In this document: positions 7,217 through 13,677 of the stretch, piece by piece
How the letters are laid out: each line of letters begins with the position of its first letter
How positions within the stretch are numbered: position 1 is the stretch's first letter
NCBI GenBank assembly: GCA_036266845.1
Contig: DATAXI010000178.1
Coordinates: forward strand, 1 to 13,758
DNA length: 13,758 nucleotides
From: DATAXI01 sp036266845
Lineage (GTDB): Bacteria > Verrucomicrobiota > Verrucomicrobiia > Chthoniobacterales > Chthoniobacteraceae
Direction of reading: 5' to 3'
Position numbers and translations under genes: made by a program
Notes under the pieces: model-generated
The model's input: only the letters and a program-made list of their open reading frames with translations
What the model was told of the DNA's origin: nothing
Databases searched by the model: none

Positions 7217-9223
7217 CTAGACAATCTCCACCGGGCACTTGGGCAACGCCCGTAGAAAGGCATCGCCATAAGACTTGGTCAGCACCCGCGGATCCAGGAT
7301 GACGACGATGCCCTTGTCCTGCCTGGTCCGGATGAGCCGGCCCACCCCCTGCCGCAGCTTCAAGATCGCCTCCGGCAGCGAGTACTCCGCGAACGGGTCG
7401 CCGCCCCGCTGCTCGATAAACTCCAGACGCGCTTCAGTGAGCGGATGATCCGGCACGGCAAAGGGAAGCCGGGTGATGATGACATTGGAAAGCGCCTCGC
7501 CCGGGACATCGACACCGCTCCAGAAGCTTTCCGTGCCGAAGAGGACGGCCCGCTCGGCCCGCTTGAACTCATCCACCAGCTTGTGGCGGGGCATGCCCTG
7601 GCCCTGCACCAGCAGGTTCCAGCCGGCATCCTTGAATGGCCCGGTCAATTTCTCCGCCAAGGATTGCAGGGTGCGATGGCTGGTGAAGAGGACAAAGGCG
7701 CGCCCCTGGGACATCTCGACGAACTTCTCGATGCGGCCTGCCAGTTCCCCCTCGAATGCCGCGTCCCGCGGGTCGGGCATCTTGCGCGTGATGTAGAGCT
7801 TCATCTGCCGCTCGTAATCGAACGGGCTGCCGATCTGCACGGCGCGGATATCCTCCCCATCCGCCCCGATGCGGGCGCGAAAATAGCCTAGACCCCCGCC
7901 GCTGCCCTTCTTGCGCTCCGCGACCGCGAGCGTGGCGCTGGTGAGGATCGAGCATTGGTTCTCCCGGAAAATGAGCGGCCGCAGGCAGGCGGCGATATCC
8001 AGCGGGGCGCTGTGAAGGGATAACCAGGATTGGGTTTTGCCGGATTTCTCGATCCAATAGACGGCCTCGCCGGAGGTCTGGGAGAGGAAATCCGCCAGCG
8101 CCAGCCGGGCCTCGCGCACCCGGCGGCCCATGTCCTGGATTTCGGCCTTCACGGTTTCATCCTCCAGCCCGCGCAGGACGGTGACGATGAGCGCCTGGAG
8201 CCGGGTGAGCTTTTCCGTGAGGGTATCCTGCACGATGTCCGGCTGGCGGACCCGGTATTCCCGGCCCTTGCGAAAATCGGAATGCGACTCCACCTCTTTG
8301 AAGAACGCCTCCACGTCATCCAGCAGCGTGGCGGTCTCCCGCACCCCCTCCGCGTTCCGCAGGACGGTAAAGAGGCCTTTCTTTGAGCGGGGATTGTAAA
8401 GCCGCTGCAATGCATGGCGCAGCCCGTACTGGGAAACGCTGAGCCCGATCTGCCGCGAGGCGACGGACTCCAGCGTGTGCGCCTCGTCAAAGACCACGAA
8501 GTCATTGGCAAACAGGTAGCCGCTGGTCTCCTCCGTAATCTCGCCGCGGCTGGCCAGGTTCACGAAAAAGAGGGTGTGATTGAGCACCAGCACATCCGCG
8601 GAAACGAAGCGCTTGCGGGCCTGCTGGTAAAAGCAGCGTGGATTCTGCCCGCACCCCTTGGCGGTGCAAAGGTGCTGCTCGCTGCAAACCTGCGACCAGA
8701 CCTGGGAATCGGGCTCGACGGTAAAATCGCTCAGTGTCCCGTCCTTTGTCGTGTAACTCCACTCCCGGATGCGCTCCAGCTCCGCCATCTCCGGGCTGGT
8801 GAAGAGCTCCGCGGCATGCTGCACCGCGCGGTCCAGCCGGCTGCCGCAGAGATAATTCTGCCGCCCCTTCCACAACGCCGCCTCGAACTCCACCGGCAGG
8901 CACTTCTGGACGATCGGGATATCCTTATAGATGAGCTGCTCCTGCAAATTGATGGTGTGCGTGGAGATAATCGCCTTCCGCTTGTTCTCGACTGCGAACA
9001 GGACGGACGGCACGAGGTATGCCAGCGATTTTCCCACGCCGGTCCCCGCCTCCACCACCTGGTGCGCCCCATCCTCCAGCGCCCGGGCCACGGCCACGGC
9101 CATCTGCTGCTGCTCCGCGCGGTACTCGTAATTCTGCGCCCGGGAAAGCAGGCCGCCCGGGGCGAAAATATCGCTGACCCGGGAAACGAAGTCGCTGGGA
9201 ATTTCCTCGCGCAAGGCGATCAT
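7217..9223 (-). CDS. dinG: DinG/XPD-type iron-sulfur ATP-dependent DNA helicase
   Basis: 668 residues. A superfamily 2 helicase of the DinG/YoaA branch, which unwinds DNA 5' to 3' and acts on R-loops, D-loops and damaged forks. Walker A is AGTGVGKS at 59-66; the DEAH box is FDEAH at 245-249; motif VI is RQGVGRLIR at 624-632. Four cysteines that would hold a 4Fe-4S cluster are Cys126 (NYLC), Cys186, Cys191 and Cys197; the last three have the same 5- and 6-residue spacing as in E. coli DinG. No exonuclease domain is fused to the N-terminus, unlike the Firmicutes form. The ATG at 9223 precedes a normal N-terminus, and the bases before it (TTGAGCTTCC) hold no SD. It is divergent from the first secreted peptidase gene, with 87 bases between the starts. 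A weak candidate promoter for it (TTGCTT, 16 bases, TAAAAA) can be drawn in that gap but I do not rely on it. Confidence 0.93.
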   Translation of the reverse strand: MIALREEIPSDFVSRVSDIFAPGGLLSRAQNYEYRAEQQQMAVAVARALEDGAHQVVEAGTGVGKSLAYLVPSVLFAVENKRKAIISTHTINLQEQLIYKDIPIVQKCLPVEFEAALWKGRQNYLCGSRLDRAVQHAAELFTSPEMAELERIREWSYTTKDGTLSDFTVEPDSQVWSQVCSEQHLCTAKGCGQNPRCFYQQARKRFVSADVLVLNHTLFFVNLASRGEITEETSGYLFANDFVVFDEAHTLESVASRQIGLSVSQYGLRHALQRLYNPRSKKGLFTVLRNAEGVRETATLLDDVEAFFKEVESHSDFRKGREYRVRQPDIVQDTLTEKLTRLQALIVTVLRGLEDETVKAEIQDMGRRVREARLALADFLSQTSGEAVYWIEKSGKTQSWLSLHSAPLDIAACLRPLIFRENQCSILTSATLAVAERKKGSGGGLGYFRARIGADGEDIRAVQIGSPFDYERQMKLYITRKMPDPRDAAFEGELAGRIEKFVEMSQGRAFVLFTSHRTLQSLAEKLTGPFKDAGWNLLVQGQGMPRHKLVDEFKRAERAVLFGTESFWSGVDVPGEALSNVIITRLPFAVPDHPLTEARLEFIEQRGGDPFAEYSLPEAILKLRQGVGRLIRTRQDKGIVVILDPRVLTKSYGDAFLRALPKCPVEIV

Positions 9224-9267
9224 GGAAGCTCAATTTTTACAGAAGGAGCCGAAGGAAGCAAAGAATA

Positions 9268-9283
9268 CCCGGGTTTGACCGGG
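9268..9283. promoter_or_regulatory. Inverted repeat over the -35 box of the first peptidase gene
   Basis: CCCGG (9268-9272) and CCGGG (9279-9283) are separated by 6 bases and bracket the TTGACC -35 box. Placed between two divergent genes (dinG and the peptidase), it could be an operator. It is short and GC-rich, so chance is quite possible. Confidence 0.3.
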
Positions 9284-9302
9284 CACGGATTTTGCATACA
9301 AT
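9275..9302 (+). promoter_or_regulatory. Sigma70-like promoter of the first secreted peptidase gene, probably leaderless
   Basis: TTGACC (9275-9280) and TACAAT (9297-9302) are separated by 16 bases; each hexamer matches the consensus at five of six positions. Transcription would begin about 7-9 bases after 9302, that is at about 9309-9311. The ATG of the gene is at 9311, so the message should have a leader of 0-2 bases. Confidence 0.72.
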
Positions 9303-9310
9303 GCCCGCCC

Positions 9311-9817
9311 ATGATGCGCCCGGTTCTCTTTTTCGCCGTCATTGCAATCTCCCTCGGCTCGCTTGCGGCGAGAGGGCAGGACTCCCTGTACGACTCCCGG
9401 ACCGCCACCAAGGCGGACGAAGCGGTGCAGCACTTTCTGGGGCCGAAGGCCGGGAATCTCCATTATGACGCCCGGATGATCCGCGCCGCCCAGATCGCGA
9501 TGAGCCGGGCTTACCCGCGCCCCACCTGGCGCTGCTGGCACTATGTGAAGGATGCGCTGGTCGATGCCCACGTGATCGACTCCCGCCCCTCGAGCCCCTG
9601 GGCCAAGGAGGCCGGCGATGAGCTTTGCCGCCGCTACGGTTTTGTGAAACTCAACGTCCGCAATCCGCTGAAGGCTCCCGTGGGCGCCGTCTGCGTCTAT
9701 GGCGGGCCCGATGCGGGCCATGTGGAGATCCGCACGCCGTACGGTTTTGTGAGCGATTTCACGTCGCGCACCCCCTATCCGCGCCCCTTCCTGGGCGCCT
9801 ATGTAAAGCCTTCGTAG
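9311..9817 (+). CDS. Secreted cysteine-peptidase-like protein (CHAP or NlpC/P60-like), paralogue A
   Basis: 168 residues from ATG 9311 (second ATG at 9314). A signal peptide covers about residues 1-23. The mature protein has a helix with YDARMIRAAQIA (52-63), then WRCWHYVKDAL with the likely nucleophile Cys75, a long helical middle, and a strand pair VGAVCVYGG and AGHVEIRT with the likely base His137. Asp149 in VSDF may be the third polar residue. A Cys at the start of a helix and a GHVEI-type strand are the pattern of CHAP and NlpC/P60 peptidases, which cut peptidoglycan peptides or amides. No wall-binding domain is present. It shares about 58% identity with the next gene (hand count, gap-free over 144 residues), so the two arose by tandem duplication. 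The open frame extends far upstream, but that part is antisense to dinG. The enzyme class is inferred from the motif pattern; the substrate is unknown. Confidence 0.75.
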   Translation: MMRPVLFFAVIAISLGSLAARGQDSLYDSRTATKADEAVQHFLGPKAGNLHYDARMIRAAQIAMSRAYPRPTWRCWHYVKDALVDAHVIDSRPSSPWAKEAGDELCRRYGFVKLNVRNPLKAPVGAVCVYGGPDAGHVEIRTPYGFVSDFTSRTPYPRPFLGAYVKPS

Positions 9818-9882
9818 CAAATCTGTTGCGGGATTCGCGCGGCTGCAAGGCATGAAAAGTGCCAGGGAGAGGCGAAATATGG

Positions 9883-9910
9883 TTGACGGGAAAACTCACT
9901 CCCTTATCCT
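9883..9910 (+). promoter_or_regulatory. Sigma70-like promoter of the second secreted peptidase gene
   Basis: TTGACG (9883-9888) and TATCCT (9905-9910) are separated by 16 bases, the same geometry as the promoter of the upstream paralogue. The predicted start near 9917 gives a leader of about 14 bases before ATG 9931, without an SD. The gene thus seems to have its own transcript and not to depend on read-through. Confidence 0.6.
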
Positions 9911-9930
9911 GCGCGCCGTTTCCCTGGCTG

Positions 9931-10464
9931 ATGAATCACCGCAACCTTCAGCTCATCCTCATCTTGTGCGCCACGATCCTTGCCGTTCCGTGCGCGTCGC
10001 ACGCCTATACCTATACGTACTCCAACGGATCGCTGTACGACGCTCATTCGGCACAGACGCCTCCTTTTGAGCTGCGCTCCATTTTTGGCCCCCTCTCCGG
10101 CAGCATCCGCTATGACGCCCGGATGATCCACGCGGCGCAGATCGCCCAGGAGCGGGCTCACCGCCACTCGACCGCCCGCTGCTGGCACTCTGTCAAAAAT
10201 GCGCTGGTGGATGCCAAGGTGATTCCCACCCGCCCCACCACCGAGTACGCGAAGCAGGCCGGCGTGGAACTTCAAGAGAAATACGGCTTTACGAAGATTC
10301 ACGTGGCGACTCCGTATGACGCCCCGGTGGGCGCTGTGCTGGTGTACGGCGGACGGGGCGCCGGGCATGTGGAAATCCGCACGGCTACCGGTTTCGCGAG
10401 CGATTTCCTCTCTCCCACGCCTTCCCCGCGCCCCCTCCTGGGCGTGTACGTGAAGCGGTCTTAG
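9931..10464 (+). CDS. Secreted cysteine-peptidase-like protein (CHAP or NlpC/P60-like), paralogue B
   Basis: 177 residues from ATG 9931, chosen because it starts a good signal peptide (about 1-25, cleavage after SHA). An earlier in-frame ATG at 9859 would overlap the promoter. From SLYD (34-37) to the C-terminus it aligns with paralogue A without a gap: YDARMI at 61-66, the likely nucleophile Cys84 in ARCWHSVKNAL, PVGAVLVYGG, and the likely base His146 in GHVEIRT, with Asp158 in ASDF. All three candidate catalytic positions are kept in both copies, so both are probably active. Differences gather in the signal peptide, the first 25 mature residues and the middle helix, as expected for secreted enzymes with diverging targets. 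It is convergent with leuD. The class is inferred from the motif pattern, as for its twin. Confidence 0.74.
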   Translation: MNHRNLQLILILCATILAVPCASHAYTYTYSNGSLYDAHSAQTPPFELRSIFGPLSGSIRYDARMIHAAQIAQERAHRHSTARCWHSVKNALVDAKVIPTRPTTEYAKQAGVELQEKYGFTKIHVATPYDAPVGAVLVYGGRGAGHVEIRTATGFASDFLSPTPSPRPLLGVYVKRS

Positions 10465-10667
10465 GCTCGTCCCGCGGAAACTGGATCGCGCTCCGCCGAT
10501 CCGGAACTCTGCCATCCCGGCTGGAGGTGGTGGTCCTCGATTTTCGGATCGATCCCAGAGGTCGATCCCCGTCGCGCCGCTTTCAGGCTTTGATCCACGG
10601 TTCCCCTCCGCGATTCCCTTTCGAGGATCGCAAATGGCATCGGAAAACTCCCGGTCCGGGGTGCGGA

Positions 10668-11213
10668 TCAGTTCGCGGCGATCATCCCGTTCTGCCGGGC
10701 GTAATTGAACAGGCCGCCGGCATCGATGACCGGACGCACCTCGCCGAGCGGCTTGAGCTGGTAGGTCTCGCCATTCACGGTGAGAGTGTCTTTCTCGAAA
10801 TCCAGGGTCGCCTCGTCGCCGGTCTTCACCTTATCGCACAGGCGGACGGGAGTATCGTAGGGATAAAGCTCCCCGGTGGCCACGCAGTTGCGGAAGAAGA
10901 TACGCGCAAAGGACTCCGCGACAACCGCATGCACCCCGGCCGCGCCGAGCGCGATGGGCGCGTGCTCACGCGAGGAGCCGCACCCGAAATTTCGCCCGCC
11001 GATGATGAGGCCGTAAGCCGATTTCATCTCTCCCTCCGGCACCAGGGGCACCGGGTAGAGCGATTCCGGCAGGCCGGCCATGGCGTAGGAGCCCAGCTTC
11101 TCATACTCCTCGGCGATGGTGGGGACGAGTGTCAGGTATTGCGCGGGGATGATCTGATCGGTGTCGATGTTGTCCTTAACGACGAAAACCTTGGTGGTGA
11201 CGATGTTTGGCAT
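10668..11213 (-). CDS. leuD: 3-isopropylmalate dehydratase small subunit
   Basis: 181 residues from ATG 11213. With LeuC it isomerises 2-isopropylmalate to 3-isopropylmalate in leucine synthesis. DNIDTDQIIPAQYLT (15-29) and the substrate-loop stretch GGRNFGCGSSREHAP are the two signatures of the swivelling small subunit, and the length fits the short bacterial and plastid form. The TLVPTIAEEYEKLGSYAMAGLP segment style, read in pieces (TLVP, EEYEKLGSYA, GLP), is what I recall of plant plastid small subunits. It is the last gene of the leuC-lipoprotein-leuD set, 50 bases after the lipoprotein stop. An in-frame TTG at 11267 would lengthen the protein by 18 residues, but homologues begin near the chosen ATG. 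No SD is seen; the leader ends CGCTTCCT. A weak 4-bp GC hairpin followed by TTTT lies just past the stop (about 10643-10661). Confidence 0.94.
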   Translation of the reverse strand: MPNIVTTKVFVVKDNIDTDQIIPAQYLTLVPTIAEEYEKLGSYAMAGLPESLYPVPLVPEGEMKSAYGLIIGGRNFGCGSSREHAPIALGAAGVHAVVAESFARIFFRNCVATGELYPYDTPVRLCDKVKTGDEATLDFEKDTLTVNGETYQLKPLGEVRPVIDAGGLFNYARQNGMIAAN

Positions 11214-11263
11214 AGGAAGCGAATGGTGCGGGATGGGGATGATAGACGCGGTCGAGGCGCGGT

Positions 11264-11701
11264 TCAATAGCGGAAGGGGGGCGAGCCGGGGGGCGGCTGT
11301 GTCTCCGGATACGCCGGCAGCGGGACGCGCTGCGGGCCGGTGGGCTGCGTGTACGGTCCGGCACTGAACAAGCGGCGCCGGCGCGCTGCGGGGGTGGGTC
11401 CCGGCCTGGCAGGGTGCGGCGCGGGAGAAATCCGCTCTGTGGGCAGCCAGCCAGTCTGGCCTGTGCCGGCGATCGACACCTTGCTGTACCCATACTCATA
11501 ACTCAGCATGGTGAGCTGCTGCCCCCGGCTGAGCGAAAAATCCGGCCCGCCGGCCTGGGCGGGGCCGAAGCTGTAAAAATCGCAATGATTCGCGGACACG
11601 ACGTAAGGCTGCCCCGTGCGGTACGCAGCCCCCTTGGGCGTGGCGCACCCGGCCAGGAGCAAGGCGATTGGAAAAAGCAACGGGAGGCGCACGGCTTCCA
11701 T
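11264..11701 (-). CDS. Small lipoprotein with SH3-like domain and proline-rich tail
   Basis: 145 residues. A lipoprotein signal ends in the lipobox LLAG-Cys19, so the mature protein should be lipid-anchored. Residues about 33-95 look like a bacterial SH3 fold: FYSFGPAQAGGPDFSL, then RGQQLTML, YEYGYSKVSI and TGWLPTERI. From about residue 95 the chain is proline- and arginine-rich and without predicted structure, perhaps a spacer through the wall. I recall similar SH3 lipoproteins from verrucomicrobia, but no function. Bacterial SH3 domains often bind peptidoglycan peptides. The gene begins 13 bases after the leuC stop and ends 50 bases before leuD, so it is almost surely on the leu transcript although it has no obvious part in leucine synthesis. 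No SD precedes the ATG at 11701. Confidence 0.8.
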   Translation of the reverse strand: MEAVRLPLLFPIALLLAGCATPKGAAYRTGQPYVVSANHCDFYSFGPAQAGGPDFSLSRGQQLTMLSYEYGYSKVSIAGTGQTGWLPTERISPAPHPARPGPTPAARRRRLFSAGPYTQPTGPQRVPLPAYPETQPPPGSPPFRY

Positions 11702-11714
11702 CCGCGGCGCGAAC

Positions 11715-13085
11715 TCAGCTCAGGAATTCGCGCGGATCGGTGATTGCACCCGTGAGGGCGGAGGCGGCCACGGTGTAGGGGCTGGCGAGGAAGACCTGCG
11801 ACTCCTTGTTGCCCATGCGGCCGGGGAAATTGCGATTGGTGGCGCTGATGCACTTCATGGGCGTATTGAGGCGGCCGAAGGAATCGACCGGCCCGCCGAG
11901 GCAGGCGGCACAGGAGGCGTTTTCCGTCATGCGGACGCCGGCGCCTTCCAGCACCTCCCAGACGCTCTGGCCATTCCAGCGCGTGGTTTTCAGCTCCTCG
12001 ACCACTTTGGTGGTGGCGGGGACGCCGTAGGTATCGATCTTCACGCTGCGGCCCTTGACGACCTGGGCAAAGGCGAGGAAGTCCGACGTCTTGCCGCCGG
12101 TGCAGGAGCCGATGTAGGCGCGGTCCAGCTTTACGTCGCTCATCTCCCTGGCCAGCTTGCGATTGCCGGGGTCCGGATGGCAGGCAACGGTCGGCTCCAG
12201 CTTGGAGAGATCGAACGTCTTATCGTACATGAAGGATTGCTCCGCATCCACCTCCACGGGGGTAAACTCGGACTTGGTGCCGTTTTCGCGCACACGCTCG
12301 TTGACGTATTCGAGCGTCTTCTCGTCGCACGGGAAGATGCCGTTCTTGCCGCCGGCCTCGATGGCCATATTGGCGATGGTCATGCGGTCATCCATGGTCA
12401 GGGAATGGACGCCGGGGCCCTCCCATTGCATGGCCCGGTAGGTGGCGCCGTCAAAGCCGATATCGCCAATGACATGGAGGATGACATCCTTTGCCATGAC
12501 GCCGAGCGGCATCTCCCCTTCCAGGAAGAAGCGCATCGTCTCCGGCACCTTGATGAGCAACTTGCCCGTGCCGAGGATGAAGCCGGCGTCGGTATTGCCG
12601 ATGCCGGTGGCGAATTGGTTGAACGCGCCCGCCATGCAGGTGTGGGAATCGGTGCCGAAGAGCACTTCGCCCGGACGCAGATGGCCCTTCCACGGCAGGG
12701 TGGTGTGGCAGACGCCGGTGTAATGGGAGCCGTGCTGCGCCTTGTACTGGCCTTTGGAGGCGTCGAATTTCCAATGCCCGTTCGGGTCGTCGATCACGTC
12801 GTAGAAATAGGGGATGTCCTGCTCTTTCACAAAATCGCGCAGGATATCGACGTTGCGGTTGGACAGGGAGTCCGCGGTGAAAATGTAGTGGTCCGGGATG
12901 ATGACCACCTTCTTGCGATCCCAGACTTTCGCGTTCTGGCCAAACTCGCGCTTGAAGACGCCGATCGTGCCCGGCCCGCAAACATCATGGGTCATGAGCA
13001 CATCCACATTCACCCACACATTATCGCCGGGCTGGACGTGAGCCTTGCCGCTGGCGCGCGCAAGCAGTTTTTCGGTCAAAGTCAT
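11715..13085 (-). CDS. leuC: 3-isopropylmalate dehydratase large subunit, plant-plastid-like
   Basis: 456 residues from ATG 13085. It carries the 4Fe-4S cluster that binds and isomerises isopropylmalate. The cluster cysteines are Cys328 (GSCTGGKT) and the Cys392/Cys395 pair (SCAACLGGP). Other conserved stretches are VNVDVLMTHDVCGPGTIG (25-42), IPDHYIF (63-69), FGTDSHTC (143-150) and NRNFPGRMG (417-425). These, and the ending DPREFL, match my memory of Arabidopsis IIL1 better than E. coli LeuC, which has a different sequence after GSCT. An insertion at about 101-120 relative to the plant form is visible. The start is the ATG at 13085; an in-frame TTG at 13124 would add 13 residues and is less likely. 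The leader reads TTACCTCCCT before the ATG, so no SD. The lipoprotein gene follows after 13 bases. Confidence 0.95.
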   Translation of the reverse strand: MTLTEKLLARASGKAHVQPGDNVWVNVDVLMTHDVCGPGTIGVFKREFGQNAKVWDRKKVVIIPDHYIFTADSLSNRNVDILRDFVKEQDIPYFYDVIDDPNGHWKFDASKGQYKAQHGSHYTGVCHTTLPWKGHLRPGEVLFGTDSHTCMAGAFNQFATGIGNTDAGFILGTGKLLIKVPETMRFFLEGEMPLGVMAKDVILHVIGDIGFDGATYRAMQWEGPGVHSLTMDDRMTIANMAIEAGGKNGIFPCDEKTLEYVNERVRENGTKSEFTPVEVDAEQSFMYDKTFDLSKLEPTVACHPDPGNRKLAREMSDVKLDRAYIGSCTGGKTSDFLAFAQVVKGRSVKIDTYGVPATTKVVEELKTTRWNGQSVWEVLEGAGVRMTENASCAACLGGPVDSFGRLNTPMKCISATNRNFPGRMGNKESQVFLASPYTVAASALTGAITDPREFLS

Positions 13086-13095
13086 AGGGAGGTAA

Positions 13096-13124
13096 AATCT
13101 CTCATCCTGCGCAGGAGGATTCAA
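13096..13124 (-). promoter_or_regulatory. Candidate leuC promoter enclosing a 12-bp palindrome
   Basis: On the minus strand TTGAAT (13124-13119) and GAGATT (13101-13096) are separated by 17 bases, and the spacer holds the perfect palindrome TCCTGCGCAGGA (13105-13116). The -35 box matches consensus at four positions but the -10 box at only three. If real, a repressor bound to the palindrome would block the promoter and the leader would be only about 4-5 bases. The evidence is thin. Confidence 0.25.
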
Positions 13125-13304
13125 CTGAAAATCGAGACGCCGGGAAACGGGGAAACCAGCGGTTCCGCACGATGGGGAAATATCGACACGAAGGGGCCGA
13201 AACGCAGGCCGCCTTCAGGGGACCGTGGGCTGATGGCGAATTGCCGTTGCGAAGGGAAACCCCAGCCGCGGTTTCGAAAGAGGGGCTTCTTCGAGGTTTC
13301 AGGA

Positions 13305-13634
13305 TCACTTTGACCCGTCAATCAGCGAGCGCTCAAGTTCCCCAATCACTTCGTCCAGCCACTCGCGCATCGGGACGCCGCGATACCTTTCGGGGCTGTA
13401 AAAGCAGCAGATACTCAGCATCGCTTTGTTGAGCTCCGGGCCTTGAAACTCCGCGAGGATTTGGCGCAGTTCGCCCAACGTATCCGCTCGGTTCCGGCGA
13501 TCAGCATACTCAATATATTCCGCTACAATCTCCTCCGGCTCCGCATAGTCATCGTGCCAATCCAGATCAAAGCCAGAAAGAAACTGGAACGCATTTTCGA
13601 ACCGCTCTATGTTTTTCATCCGAATATCATCCAT
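13305..13634 (-). CDS. CdiI-type contact-dependent inhibition immunity protein, complete copy
   Basis: 109 residues from ATG 13634, or 104 from the in-frame ATG at 13619, which is where relatives I recall begin. The pattern is that of the small acidic CdiI_2 immunity family: an N-terminal helix (ERFENAFQFL), FDLDWHDDYAEPEEIVAEYI, a middle LRQILAEF helix, then CCFYSPERYRGVPMREWLDE with the REWL motif near the C-terminus. Such proteins bind and block a toxin delivered by a neighbouring cell. There is no signal peptide or membrane segment, so it acts in the cytoplasm. No toxin or two-partner secretion gene is visible in the window. It follows a second, near-identical copy after 43 bases. A 17-codon open frame (13616-13669) ends in an ATGA overlap with the ATG at 13619, which may couple translation. 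The family call is from pattern memory. Confidence 0.72.
   Translation of the reverse strand: MDDIRMKNIERFENAFQFLSGFDLDWHDDYAEPEEIVAEYIEYADRRNRADTLGELRQILAEFQGPELNKAMLSICCFYSPERYRGVPMREWLDEVIGELERSLIDGSK
13323..13394. repeat. Direct repeat, unit 1 (3' end of immunity gene copy 1)
   Basis: These 72 bases recur at 13687-13758 with 5 differences by hand count. The match covers the last codons of the two immunity genes and continues off the right edge, so the full repeat is longer than seen. Confidence 0.92.
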
Positions 13635-13677
13635 GCTTGTTCGATCGGTTCTTTCGCGCCCTCATTCATCGCTGCGA

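Noticed and set aside
8414..9310. Upstream extension of the first secreted peptidase frame
   Set aside because: It runs antisense through dinG. The signal peptide and a good promoter place the start at 9311.
10484..10683. Cluster of nine GATC sites around the leuD 3' end, suggesting a replication or methylation site
   Set aside because: GATC is just as dense inside coding DNA elsewhere in the window (for example around 1580-1680), so the cluster reflects general base use.
11616..13313. Long plus-strand open frame (565 codons) opposite leuC
   Set aside because: Antisense shadow of leuC. The composition is typical of a codon-bias artefact and no family motif is seen.
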